A stretch of 64,000 bases of DNA, taken from assembly GCF_018130765.1 (NCBI RefSeq), contig NZ_JAFCJZ010000018.1:110065-174064 (forward strand), in the 5' to 3' direction. The notes beneath the pieces are model-generated. The model was given only the letters and a program-made list of their open reading frames with translations, was not told the origin of the DNA and made no database searches. Positions 28,201 through 35,672 of the stretch are shown in pieces. The first letter of the stretch is position 1. The number at the start of each line of letters is the position of its first letter. This DNA is from Bradyrhizobium iriomotense (GTDB taxonomy: Bacteria; Pseudomonadota; Alphaproteobacteria; Rhizobiales; Xanthobacteraceae). A program made the position numbers and the translations under genes.

Positions 28201-28713
28201 AATCGCGCCCAGCCGGACACCGACCGCATCGTCGGCCCGTTCGAGAACACGGTGATCGTCCGCACGACAATCACCGCGGATCTGTCGTTCGCGCAGGCCC
28301 TGGGCCGGGTGCGCCAGAGCGTGCTCGATGCGCATGCACGGCAGGAGCTGCCGTTCAACATGCTGGCCGACCATCTGGAGCGGGAGGGAATCGACCCGGC
28401 CGCACTGCTCCAGGTCTATTTCACGCTGCAGAATCCGCTGCGCCAGCCACTCGACCTGCCGGAGATTGCGGTGCAATCAATTGGAAACGTCGCGCGCGAG
28501 GGCCAGCCGGTGCTGCCGATCGATCAGACCTGGCTGTCGCTGATGCTGAAGGAGCGCCCGACCGGAATCACGGGTTCATGCAATTACAAGCACGAGCTGC
28601 TCGACGGCGGCACGGTCCGCGCATGGATGACGGATCTCGTCGCGCTGCTGGAGGCGGCCGTCGCCCAACCCGGCACACCACTCGGCCGATTGCTCGCGCG
28701 CAAGGCGGCATGA
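22276..28713 (+). CDS. Two-module non-ribosomal peptide synthetase, A-T-C-A-T-C
   Basis: The 2145-aa enzyme has six domains. A1 (about 20-530) carries LLTSGTAARPK near 185, and its LPLFHAHGL, TWYTAVPTIH and RVIRSASASLAP segments resemble oxalyl-CoA synthetase/Pcs60-type ligases rather than amino acid A domains. T1 has GADSL with the pantetheine Ser at 568. C1 has HHLVTDG at about 757. A2 has YTSGSSGAPKG at about 1236 and NAYGASECSDD. T2 has GGHSLL with Ser at 1638. C2 has HHAIADG at about 1839. There is no thioesterase or reductase, so release probably uses C2. Both condensation motifs and the A10 lysines are intact. The ATG at 22276 has AAAAGGG immediately upstream, a tight fit; TTG at 22282 or 22243 are alternatives. 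The product is unknown. Confidence 0.92.
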   Translation: MALSDIASGAGSVGASLETKTFSHIGGLLDFYACRSPAAPAILAPGRPALTYGALGERTQDLVRTLRGLGIAPADRIAVALPRGADSALALIAVASSCACIPVNPDLTADELQRYFSELKLTALVTRADMNSPSRDVAKALGVAVIDFVPGPKDDLGGCTFIGPTVGPASASGASRGDDDAFILLTSGTAARPKMVPLTHRNVCLSAYNAGRVLSLTSHDRLLNVLPLFHAHGLISGLLTALAAGSSVVCTDGFDALSFFSWMRELQPTWYTAVPTIHRALLTAAESDPSRVRASSLRVIRSASASLAPAILSGLEATFGVPVLETYGMTEAASQIAANPFELRKIGSVGRAAGPEIAIMDETGRTLASGEHGEIVLRGANMTRGYYNDEAATQAAFRDGWFRTGDLGYLDADGYLFIVGRIKDVINRGGQKVSPLEVEDVLLGHPAVLEAGVFAVPHPKLGENVAAVVVLRPNSEANSDQLRQFARKRLAAYKVPSLIRSVAALPKGASGKVKRNALAGLIAEPADAGETRLPRNALETQLAEIWASLLELPQVGIDQDVFALGADSLAVTQMRSRLRERFNVDFSFEDIFDCATVSALAARLETAASHRDAALPAWRQAAAADAPLSFQQQRMYLLSRLDPTRYNYNVVEVALLKGPVDVAALSASLAAICARHEALRSVFIERQGEPAQRVLQSPPRFELIKLKPCAADKRVANIRSEALELAQYKFDLAHEPPLKVTLLSFDKSSHALVVNVHHLVTDGWSQRLFWEELAAHYAAAHKKDVAALPSPTFQYRDFALWQQGWAQTPAAKEQLDYWRAQLDGVTTLPLRTDRPRPEVWSGHGARHYFEFARTLSGDIRALSQAQGVTPFMTLLAAFQCLLFRHTSHEDVATGSLIANRNQIESERLIGLFANTLILRNDFGGDPSFGEMLRRVRQVTLDAYRNQDLAIEEVLRALQVARRTDGNPLFRIMFILQNASIEAARFPGLSTRRLEVDPKVARFDITLELVEADGRFTGFFEYATDLFDAATIEGIAAQFKTLLKAVITDPEQRISRLPLLTEAERRQLLAKGHGVPANFTTRGNLCERFERQAKKTPNAIAVSDGNASLNYRELARRSQAIARWLLREGVGPETVVALLAERSPDLLAAMIAVQRAGAAFLNLDPDQPTARLATILGSSCARVLLTGRAQSTMVEALLEPLVERIQVAELDDIIAPGATKPARAARRAASSLAYLIYTSGSSGAPKGVMIEQRGLSNHLASLIAELKLSPKDVIAQTAPQSFVISVWQFLAGPMVGARVHICGQAIVQDPILLAREIEREHITVLEIVPSLLRVILDRMDEAPIQRAFAKLRLLISTGEPLPVDLCRDWFARCPKVPLINAYGASECSDDVSLHRLTKAPAIATGNVPIGAPLPNTQLYVLDADLQPQPVGVTGELCIGGAGIGRFYVNDPAQSRQRFLPDPFSRQAGGRLYRTGDLARRRTDGTIECLGRADHQVKVRGYRIELKEIENALADHPSVRAGIVEPRREAGGDVRLIAHIVAKPGSRVSASELRDFLKGRLPGHAIPSAFLFLDRVPLNAHGKIDRAALLAPAQQEAAMPDAAVPARRFTEKVLSDIWIDLLKVESLGVTDNFFDLGGHSLLAGQAMARVARALGVSLPIKTIFEAPTVEELARRVDEAVAAKPHKPAASVSRLIESGPPTLSVAQDQMIRIERNLPGLPLFNLPFAFRLQGPLDPAILAQAFGDIVRRHESLRTGFGWNGEEPVSRIATPSELGPVLTVEVIGDGQPHNNKRRKALELRKIDLLVEQEAYTPFDTARPPLLRARLLRLHADDHVLLLTLHHAIADGWSIGVLFEELSGRYAALAGRPAAPLPKPPPAFSDVARWQRWWCGTDAARRQAADWTENLRGAAAVFEGEASPGASTGHHPLGLEPDLIARLTTFASQHNGTLFMCLLTGLKALLLARTGRTDISVATAMANRAQPDTDRIVGPFENTVIVRTTITADLSFAQALGRVRQSVLDAHARQELPFNMLADHLEREGIDPAALLQVYFTLQNPLRQPLDLPEIAVQSIGNVAREGQPVLPIDQTWLSLMLKERPTGITGSCNYKHELLDGGTVRAWMTDLVALLEAAVAQPGTPLGRLLARKAA

Positions 28714-28855
28714 CCGGCCGTACACGAGGGCGAATACAGGTTCACTCGTCAAAGCTGTGCATGATCAAGTTGCATCTTGATTATTTGGCGCCACCGCGCA
28801 AGATTATTCCCGCCTTTTTGATTTGGACGATTATTTTCAACCGGGGGAGTTTGTT

Positions 28856-29023
28856 ATGGGTTTCATCAAATTTACCAAGGGCACCTCGTTGAGCGACAAG
28901 GACCGCAAGGCCCTGCAAAAGCTGTTGGCCGGCGAGAAGAAGAAGCTCCAGTCCGCACTGAAGGACGTCGACGCCAGCCTTTCGATGCTGGGCGGATCGA
29001 AGAAGGCCAAGAAGAAAAAGTAA
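28856..29023 (+). CDS. Small lysine-rich protein downstream of the NRPS
   Basis: The 55-aa protein is not recognised as any family. GGGGGAG (28842-28848) fixes the ATG at 28856. The sequence is helix-prone (residues about 10-43: SDKDRKALQKLLAGEKKKL and more) with a run of Lys at the C-terminus (KKAKKKK), about one quarter Lys overall, no Cys and no signal peptide. It sits 142 bases after the NRPS gene and 245 before the PPTase gene, with AT-rich DNA (28745-28840) upstream that may be its own promoter. It may be a helper, a nucleic-acid or membrane-binding peptide, or unrelated to the NRPS. Confidence 0.65.
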   Translation: MGFIKFTKGTSLSDKDRKALQKLLAGEKKKLQSALKDVDASLSMLGGSKKAKKKK

Positions 29024-29268
29024 GACTAGTCGGCAGGGACGCCGCACCAATCTTCAGGCTTCATTTTTCGGCCTCCGGTTTTCAAATTATGCCGCTCGCT
29101 CGTCGAGTTGGGGTCTCGCACAAGCTTGCGCCTGTAAACCGGCCTGCAAATCGACAAGAATTTGCCTGGGTGGACCGCTAAGACCGGTCCACTGGTTGAT
29201 TCTTGCTCAGTTGATTCTTCCGTCAGAGCCGGGGATTTGGCCCCTGCCTGACGCCAAAGGCCCAATTG

Positions 29269-30000
29269 ATGGCAGACGACAGAATTGAACTGTTTGTCGG
29301 ACTGATCGCGACCATTGACGCGCCGGGCGCAGCCGATGCGTGCCGACGGCTGCTCTCGGTCGACGAACGGATCCGCGCCGACCGCTTCAAGTTCGAGCGG
29401 CATCGGCGGCAATATATATTCGCGCACGCCATGCTGCGCCTGGCGCTGTCCCAGGCCGCGCCGAATGTTGCTCCCACCGACTGGTCCTTTGGGGCCGGCC
29501 GCCATGGGCGACCGTTTGTCGCATCGCCCAAAACCTCGACCGCGCTGCATTTCAGCCTGTCGCACGCCGACGGCTGCGTTGCCTGCGTCGTATCCGGGCA
29601 CGAGGCGGTCGGCGTCGACGTCGAAACCGTGTCACGGCGTGTCGCCCCGCTTTCCACCGCGAATCGCTTCTTTGCGCCGGAGGAGGTCGAAACGCTGCGC
29701 AAGCTACCGGAGCCGGCGGCGATCGAGCGCTTTTTCGACTATTGGACGCTCAAGGAGGCCTATCTGAAGGCCAGAGGCTTCGGGCTCAACCTGCCGCTCG
29801 ACGCCTTCGCGATGCAGGTGTCGCGCGAGGCCATCGAGATCAGCTTCAAGCCTGATATCGCCGACGATCCTTCGGGATGGCGCTTCTCGCTGTGCTCGCC
29901 CTCGCCCTCGCATCGCCTCGCGATCGCCGACGGTTCCCGTGCGGACGGCGGCCTTCCCATCAGCCGCAATGCCTGGCCGCTCCAGGAAGCGGCTGAATGA
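29269..30000 (+). CDS. Sfp-type 4'-phosphopantetheinyl transferase
   Basis: The 243-aa protein has the family motifs: FSLSHADGCVACVVSG, AVGVDVETVSRR (metal-binding GVDVE) near residue 116, and FFDYWTLKEAYLKARGFGL (WxxKEAxxK) near 155. It transfers phosphopantetheine from CoA to carrier-domain serines, here most obviously Ser568 and Ser1638 of the adjacent NRPS. The ATG at 29269 is used; a TTG three bases earlier is also in frame. The stop overlaps the monooxygenase start (ATGA at 29997). The 245 bases before it hold no other gene. Confidence 0.93.
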   Translation: MADDRIELFVGLIATIDAPGAADACRRLLSVDERIRADRFKFERHRRQYIFAHAMLRLALSQAAPNVAPTDWSFGAGRHGRPFVASPKTSTALHFSLSHADGCVACVVSGHEAVGVDVETVSRRVAPLSTANRFFAPEEVETLRKLPEPAAIERFFDYWTLKEAYLKARGFGLNLPLDAFAMQVSREAIEISFKPDIADDPSGWRFSLCSPSPSHRLAIADGSRADGGLPISRNAWPLQEAAE

Positions 30001-30977
30001 CGACCTCGCGGCTGCGCGTCTTTCCCGCGATCTCGCGCAACCGCGATCCCAAGCAATATGTCGGCGAGTTGATGCGGGTGGCGGAGTTCGCCGACCGCAA
30101 CGGCTTCGAAGGCATTCTGCTGTTCGAAGGCAACGACGTGTTCGTCGAGCCATGGGCCATGGCCCAGCACGTCATGGCGAAGACGACGCGGAGCTCGCCG
30201 CTGATCGCCGTCAACCCGGTCTACATGCACCCGTTCACGGCGGCGAAATTCGTCTCGTCTTTTGCGCAGCTCTACGGTCGCAAGGTCTATCTCAACATGA
30301 TCACGGGGACCGCGGTCAGCGACTTGCAGGGCCTCGGCGACGAACAGACCCATGCCGACCGCTATGTCAGGCTCGGCGAGTTCGTCGCGCTGATGCGCCA
30401 GCTGCTCTCGAGCCCGCGGCCGGTGACTATCGAGGGCCGGTTCTACCGCGCGAGCAACCTGCAGCTTCGCCCGCGCCTGCCGGCGGAGCTGATGCCGGAA
30501 TTTTTGATCGCCGGCCAATCGGAAGCAGCGCAGCGCGTGGCGAAAGAGACGGGCTGCATCAAGATGCAGATGCTGCCGCCCGATCTCGATCATGGCCTCG
30601 CGGCACCCGGCATGAACTTCGGCATCTTCGCACGCGAGAACCGCGACGACGCGCACCGGGCGGCCAAGGCGCGCTTCCGCGACAACCCCGACGATCGCGA
30701 GCTGCTCGCGCTCACCGTGGAGAACAGCGACTCCGTGTGGAAGCGGCGGCTGTATGAGGGGCAAAGCGGCGAGCTTCAGGACAATGGCTACTGGCTGCTG
30801 CCGTTCCTGACCTTTCAGGCCGACTGCCCCTATCTCGTCGGCAGTTATGAGGAGATTGGCGCCAAGCTGAGGGCGTTTGCGGCGAAGGGCCTGACCACGG
30901 TCATGCTCGACATGGTCGCGGACGAGACCGAGATGCAGCACGTCTGCAAGGCGCTGGCGGCGAGCGGGATGTTTTGA
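29997..30977 (+). CDS. Luciferase-like flavin-dependent monooxygenase (LLM class)
   Basis: The 326-aa protein has a bacterial-luciferase/SsuD TIM barrel: VAEFADRNGFEGILLFEGND near the N-terminus, VNPVYMHPFTAAKFVSSFA, YLNMITGTAVSDLQGLGD, HADRYVRLGEFVALMRQLL and PEFLIAGQSEAAQRVAKE. These are the FMN-binding and oxygenase elements of the family. It overlaps the PPTase gene by 4 bases, so it is likely to be a tailoring oxidase for the NRPS product, perhaps N- or C-hydroxylation. It could equally be an alkanesulfonate-monooxygenase-type enzyme; the coupling to the PPTase gene favours the tailoring role. Confidence 0.85.
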   Translation: MTTSRLRVFPAISRNRDPKQYVGELMRVAEFADRNGFEGILLFEGNDVFVEPWAMAQHVMAKTTRSSPLIAVNPVYMHPFTAAKFVSSFAQLYGRKVYLNMITGTAVSDLQGLGDEQTHADRYVRLGEFVALMRQLLSSPRPVTIEGRFYRASNLQLRPRLPAELMPEFLIAGQSEAAQRVAKETGCIKMQMLPPDLDHGLAAPGMNFGIFARENRDDAHRAAKARFRDNPDDRELLALTVENSDSVWKRRLYEGQSGELQDNGYWLLPFLTFQADCPYLVGSYEEIGAKLRAFAAKGLTTVMLDMVADETEMQHVCKALAASGMF

Positions 30978-31035
30978 GCTTTTCTCCCGCTCCCCGCCTT
31001 CGCCAAGGCTTCGGCGAGACAAGCGCGGGCCAAAC

Positions 31036-32061
31036 TCACCGCGCCTCTTCGAATCCGGCCAGCACCGAAGTCAAATTCGCGCCGAGGATATCCGAGAGAT
31101 AACCGCCCTCCTGCACGAACACGGTCGGCAGGCCCATCTTGGCGATGGCCTGGCCAATGCGGCGGAAGCCGGGCGTGGTAACGGCAAGGCCCTTCAGCGG
31201 ATCGTGTTCGGAGGCATCTAAGCCGAGCGCGATGACGAGGGCTCCGGGCGCAAAGGATTCGATCGCCTTGTGCGCGACGTCCATCGCCTGGATGTAACCG
31301 TCGTCGCCGGTGCCGATGGGAAGCGGAATGTTGAGGTTGGTGCCGAGGCCGGGCCCTTCACCACGCTCATGCGCATAGCCCCACACGAAGGGATAGTACG
31401 CGACGGGATCGGCATGGATCGAGATCGTGTAAACGTCAGGCCGCGCGTAGAAGATGCCTTGGGTGCCGTTGCCGTGATGGACGTCGACGTCGAGGATCAC
31501 GACGCGCTCGTGCTTGAGCCGCAGATGCGCCGCCGCGATCGCGCTGTTGTTGAGGAAGCAGAAGCCGCCGGCCATGTCGCGATAGGCGTGATGGCCGGGC
31601 GGACGGCAGAGCGCGTAGACAGCATCCTCACCATCCATCACCATTTGCGCGGCGGTGACCGCAACGTCCGTTGCGGCACAGGCCGCGGCCCAGGTGCCCG
31701 GACCGATCGGCGCCGCGGTGTCGGCGGTGTGCCAGCCGAGCTTGCCGACGATGTGGGTGGGATAGGTCGCGGCGTGGCGCACGGGATGGATGTTGCCGAT
31801 CATCTCCGGACCGGAATCGCCGAGCGCGGTCCAGGCGTCCCAGGCTTCGCTCAGGAACGTCAGGTATTCCGGGCTGTGGATGCGTGCGCGCGGCCCCTGC
31901 CCGAACTTGGTCGGCTCGACCAGTTGATGCTTGCCGTCCTTCAGGCCCTTGAGCAGGCGGTCGGCGCGCTCGGGCTGCTCGGTGGTGCGCTTGACGACAC
32001 CGCGAACCAGGAAGAATTGCGGATCGTGGCTGCGGTGCAGTTCAGTATGGACGGCTTTCAC
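31036..32061 (-). CDS. Histone-deacetylase-superfamily protein, acetylpolyamine amidohydrolase-like
   Basis: The 341-aa zinc hydrolase has the active-site RPPGHHA near residue 150, zinc ligands in VDVHHGNGTQG near 190 and LDASEHDP near 276, and the late EGGYLSDILG. The length and the N-terminal insert (DPQFFLVRGVVKRTTEQPER) match acetylpolyamine amidohydrolases more than histone deacetylases. It would remove acetyl groups from acetylputrescine, -cadaverine or similar. It is convergent with the monooxygenase gene (59 bases apart) and so not co-transcribed with the NRPS genes. It fits the polyamine-related genes further right. Confidence 0.87.
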   Translation of the reverse strand: MKAVHTELHRSHDPQFFLVRGVVKRTTEQPERADRLLKGLKDGKHQLVEPTKFGQGPRARIHSPEYLTFLSEAWDAWTALGDSGPEMIGNIHPVRHAATYPTHIVGKLGWHTADTAAPIGPGTWAAACAATDVAVTAAQMVMDGEDAVYALCRPPGHHAYRDMAGGFCFLNNSAIAAAHLRLKHERVVILDVDVHHGNGTQGIFYARPDVYTISIHADPVAYYPFVWGYAHERGEGPGLGTNLNIPLPIGTGDDGYIQAMDVAHKAIESFAPGALVIALGLDASEHDPLKGLAVTTPGFRRIGQAIAKMGLPTVFVQEGGYLSDILGANLTSVLAGFEEAR

Positions 32062-32260
32062 TCAAACACTCCGTGGTCGCGTGCTGGATTCTTGTTCTGA
32101 CGCGTTTTCTTTACGCGAACCGGTATCCACTTCGCTCGAAAACGCTTTGACGGTGCCACAGATGTCTTGATGCCTGCGGCGGCCAGATGCAAGCAAGAAG
32201 AATGCCGCCCTCACGCCACTGTTCTGCACGGGAAGCGGACCGCCTTTAAACGGCTCGGGC

Positions 32261-33199
32261 TCAGCAGCGGCCGCGCTGGAGGCAGTGCTCGCGGCCCTGC
32301 TGGTCGGTGCGGAAGGCTTCGATAAAGCCGCCCTGGCGCTGGGTGACGAAGACGGTCTTGCCGTCGCTGCCGCCGAAGGCAAGGTTGGTCGGCTCCTTGG
32401 CCCTCAGCGGGATCTCGCGCTCGACCGCGCCGGTCGGCTTCATCAGCGCGATCGTCCCCTTGAGAATGCGCGCAACGTAGAGGCGGCCGGCAACGTCCGT
32501 GCGCAGGCCGTCGATGGTGTCGGGCTGAAACGCCTTGACCAGTTTTGCCGCGGTGAGCTCGTTGCCGTTGATCGCATAGGACCAGATCTGACCGCTGCTG
32601 GATTCGCCGACATAAAGCGTCTTGCCGTCAGGACTGAGATCGATGCCGTTGGTGGTGCCCATCGCGCGCGGCGCCGACATCACCTGCCCCTGCGCCGATC
32701 CGTCGGCGGCTTTCGCGATGCGCCAGATGTGGCCTTCGCGTCCCTTCCAGTTCGGATCGCTCGCATAGATGGTGCCGTCGCGCGCGATGGTGATGTCGTT
32801 GGGCTGGTTCATCTCGTCGGAGTGAAACCAGACGACGGGCTCGGTCGCGCCCTTCGCCATCGCGAAGATGTTGTGCTTCTTGTAGTCGGCGATGAACATG
32901 GTGCCGCTGCGATCGAAACGGATCGCGTTGCCGACGCTGCCTTCGGGCAGTGTCGCGAACAGCTCCGAGGCGGCGCCGCCCGCGGGCAATTTGCCGATGG
33001 TGCCGGGCTTGCCGAGATTGACGACGAACAGATTGCCGTCGAGATCGGCGGCGGGTCCTTCGATGCCGAAGGTGTATTCGCTGGCGGGCGTCACCTGCAC
33101 GCTGTCGAACAGTTTTGTTTCGGCAGCGGCCAGCGGCGTCGCGACAAGCAGGATACTACTGCACAGGCACCAGAAATTCCTGCCGGATGTAATAGCCAT
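32261..33199 (-). CDS. Exported SMP-30/gluconolactonase-like beta-propeller protein
   Basis: The 312-aa protein has a signal peptide (to about residue 27, ending PLAAAE) and a six-bladed propeller of SMP-30/LRE type: GPAADLDGNLFVVNLG, NAIRFDRSGTMFIADYK, MNQPNDITIARDGTIYASDP, GTTNGIDLSPDGKTLYVGES and DGLRTDVAGRLYVAR. This is a calcium-dependent lactonase fold. The ATG at 33199 gives the neatest signal peptide; an ATG at 33220 is also possible. Either start lies inside the 3' end of the upstream dehydrogenase gene, so the two are co-translated. About 200 bases between this gene and the deacetylase gene hold nothing obvious. Confidence 0.82.
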   Translation of the reverse strand: MAITSGRNFWCLCSSILLVATPLAAAETKLFDSVQVTPASEYTFGIEGPAADLDGNLFVVNLGKPGTIGKLPAGGAASELFATLPEGSVGNAIRFDRSGTMFIADYKKHNIFAMAKGATEPVVWFHSDEMNQPNDITIARDGTIYASDPNWKGREGHIWRIAKAADGSAQGQVMSAPRAMGTTNGIDLSPDGKTLYVGESSSGQIWSYAINGNELTAAKLVKAFQPDTIDGLRTDVAGRLYVARILKGTIALMKPTGAVEREIPLRAKEPTNLAFGGSDGKTVFVTQRQGGFIEAFRTDQQGREHCLQRGRC

Positions 33200-35228
33200 C
33201 GTCGTCGGTGCACTCGCCATTCAGATAGTGATCGGCCGGCCGGAAGAATCGGCTGAAGCCGGGTCTGTCTACAGCGCTCCTTTGTGTCACGACGACGACC
33301 TTTCCGGCCGGTATTTCGCCGCATTCCTTGTTGGTTTTGCTGAAAAACTTCCGTTGCGGCGGGCCGGGCTTGATCCGCATCCGCGTGCCCGGAACCATTT
33401 TGCCGACGAGCAGGTCCGCGGTGTCGAGCAGGCGCGTGTAACCGGGTTCGCTCTTCGGCAGGCTCTCGCCGCCCGGCGGCATCAGCTTCTCGGCCCCGAG
33501 GCCGCGCAGGCGCGTGCGCAGCTTGCCGGCATCGGGATCTCCAGGATAAATCCAGCCGTCCTGCGACAGCATGAAGCGCAGCGCTGTCCTGTCCTTCTCC
33601 GCATCCGATTGCCCCGCGTTCAGGCCGAAATCCGAATGGCAACCGACGCAATGCTTCTCGACGAGGCCCTTGCGCAACGTGGTGAGGCGAACGCTGTTCT
33701 GTGCATCCCTGGCGACGAAAGCCGCGAGCTGATCGATCATCGCCTGGCTGCGCGTGTCGCACGGTAGCGGCTGAGGCGGATCGCCCGCAGCACGATCGAT
33801 GCGGATCACGGTCTGGTTCTTGTCCTCGACCAGCCAGATCGCACCGTCCTCCGCAACCGTCATGCCGACGGGAGCGCCTTGCGGCCGCGCGCCGTTGACG
33901 CGGTGCCAGCCGGCGATCAGTTCGTCGAACGGCGCAGCGGCGACCTCACCGGCGTCGGTCTGGAAGCTGTGCGTCGGATCGGCTGCGCAACTGACGTGAT
34001 AGCGCACCGGCGGAGGGCTGGGCTTCGGAAAGCCGTGATCGTCGACGTCGTAGATGAGAACGCGGCTGCCGGTCGGACGATAGCCGTGCAGGCCGACCAG
34101 CAGCTTGCCCTCCAGCTCCGGGAATTTCGCGCCGTGGTAATAGAGCATCGCGAGCGGCGCGCCATGCGGCGGCATCAGCGAGAGCGGCGGCTTGTAGAGC
34201 GCATTGGCCGTGCAGAGCGCTTTGTAGATCCCCGACTGCAGCACGAGCCTGAATTCGGGGCTCGGCGTCGACAGGTCGTAGCAATAGGGCCAGCCATAGT
34301 GCTTGCCCTGCTCGATCGCGTTGATCTCCTCGTTCGGCTTGAAGATATCCGGCAGGTCGCGGGCGTTCTCGCCTTGCAGGAAGGCGTAGCCCGCATCCGG
34401 AAAATTCGGGTGCAGCGCCAGCGCCAGCGAGTTGCGCAAGCCGCGCGCATAGACCGTGTGCGGCGGATCTGAATCGCCAGGCTTCAATGCCGGGAAGACG
34501 CCGCCTGCGGGCGGCGTGAACAGCCAGATCGCGGCCATCGCGGAGCCGCCTTCGGCCGCGGCACAGGGCTTTGTGATCGGCGCCGGCGTGATGCAGTCGT
34601 CGCTGTGCGAGCCGATATTGACGAACAGGCGCCCGGACTTGTCGAACACAAACTGCTTGAGCGGGTGCGCGCTCTCGTCGAGCTTCGTGCCGTCAGGCAG
34701 CGTGATTCGGCGCCCCGGCATGTGGCGGATGATGGTCTCGACGGTGCTCCGTGGATTGTCCGCGAGCGGATCGAACCGGAAGATCGCCTCCGCGGTCGAG
34801 GCATAGAGCTTTTTGTCCGGCCCGATCACGAGGCCGAAGGGGTATTCGAGCCCCGTCAGCAGCTCTTTGAACCGCTGGCCTTGGGCCGCGCGCGGATCGA
34901 GCAGCAGCAGCTTCCCGTCAGTATGCCCCCAGCCGCCCATGTCAGCGACCACGAACAGCTCACGGCCGGGCACCTGGACGATCGAACGCGGGAATTTGAG
35001 GCGATCCTCTTCGCTGGCAACGAGGCCGGCGCAAAATCCCGCCTTCATGTCGATCCGGATCCGGGGAAAAGCGAGATCGCCGCTGCCGCAGCTATCCGTC
35101 CCGATCGCGTAACCGCTTTTCCTGACCGGCTCGGACGAAGCCGGGCCGAAGCCGAACAGCGCGGCAGCCAAGACCGCTGCAAGCAGGCGCAGATTTCGCC
35201 GATCGCTCCCGAATGTGAACTGGTTCAC
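33156..35228 (-). CDS. Periplasmic sugar-dehydrogenase-like beta-propeller with C-terminal cytochrome c domain
   Basis: The 690-aa exported protein has a signal peptide of about 32 residues. A glucose/sorbosone-dehydrogenase-type propeller (about 50-500) includes FPRSIVQVPGRELFVVADMG, GLEYPFGLVIGPDKKLYAST, and NEEINAIEQGKHYGWPYCYD. A C-terminal mono-heme region (about 540-630) has the heme attachment site CVGCH and a likely axial Met in KLMPPGG. Relatives oxidise sugars or alcohols with PQQ and pass electrons to heme; no PQQ synthesis genes are here, and cofactor use is inferred. The last residues overlap the SMP-30-like gene by 44 to 65 bases. Confidence 0.85.
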   Translation of the reverse strand: MNQFTFGSDRRNLRLLAAVLAAALFGFGPASSEPVRKSGYAIGTDSCGSGDLAFPRIRIDMKAGFCAGLVASEEDRLKFPRSIVQVPGRELFVVADMGGWGHTDGKLLLLDPRAAQGQRFKELLTGLEYPFGLVIGPDKKLYASTAEAIFRFDPLADNPRSTVETIIRHMPGRRITLPDGTKLDESAHPLKQFVFDKSGRLFVNIGSHSDDCITPAPITKPCAAAEGGSAMAAIWLFTPPAGGVFPALKPGDSDPPHTVYARGLRNSLALALHPNFPDAGYAFLQGENARDLPDIFKPNEEINAIEQGKHYGWPYCYDLSTPSPEFRLVLQSGIYKALCTANALYKPPLSLMPPHGAPLAMLYYHGAKFPELEGKLLVGLHGYRPTGSRVLIYDVDDHGFPKPSPPPVRYHVSCAADPTHSFQTDAGEVAAAPFDELIAGWHRVNGARPQGAPVGMTVAEDGAIWLVEDKNQTVIRIDRAAGDPPQPLPCDTRSQAMIDQLAAFVARDAQNSVRLTTLRKGLVEKHCVGCHSDFGLNAGQSDAEKDRTALRFMLSQDGWIYPGDPDAGKLRTRLRGLGAEKLMPPGGESLPKSEPGYTRLLDTADLLVGKMVPGTRMRIKPGPPQRKFFSKTNKECGEIPAGKVVVVTQRSAVDRPGFSRFFRPADHYLNGECTDDDGYYIRQEFLVPVQ

Positions 35229-35428
35229 GGTGCCCCCCGACTTCCCGGGGACCTTGTTCCATGGCGCCTTGGCGCCGTCCAGTGATCACTCGCCTGTGAT
35301 TAAACCTGTAACGAGCTTGGTGCCGACCAATCTCCGTAAATTCCCTTACCGGGCTCGACCCGAATGTTTCGCGAATGCTTGGGGTGGTATCGATTTGCCG
35401 TCCCAATCGCTTTCTACAGGAGGCGCTT

Positions 35429-35662
35429 ATGGTCCAGGTCTATTTTCACTGCTCCAACACCGAGGGCACGCTGATCGACCGCTACGGCGCCGCCGTCGCC
35501 AGTCTGACCGAGGCGCGCGACCGCGCGACCCAGATCATGCACACGATGATCCAGACGCCCGGTGCCGAAGACTGGCGCGACTGGGTGATCCACGTCAGCG
35601 ATGACGACGGCGAGGAGATCTTCGATCTTCCCTTCACCGCCATGCTCGGCAAGCCGCACTGA
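35429..35662 (+). CDS. Small DUF6894-type protein
   Basis: The 77-aa cytoplasmic protein starts VQVYFHCSNTEGTLIDRYGA, continues with a helix (TEARDRATQIMHTMI), and ends with WVIHVSDDDGEEIFDLPF, the arrangement of the DUF6894 family common in alphaproteobacteria. Function is unknown. AGGAGG (35418-35423) fixes the ATG. The 200 bases upstream, shared with the divergent dehydrogenase gene, contain promoter space but no clear motif. Confidence 0.72.
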   Translation: MVQVYFHCSNTEGTLIDRYGAAVASLTEARDRATQIMHTMIQTPGAEDWRDWVIHVSDDDGEEIFDLPFTAMLGKPH

Positions 35663-35672
35663 GGTCGATGCC

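Noticed and set aside
24054..28892. A 1612-codon + strand frame overlapping the NRPS
   Set aside because: It is the +1 shadow of the NRPS with all motifs in the main frame; the translation is Arg/Ala/Gly-rich and of no recognised family.
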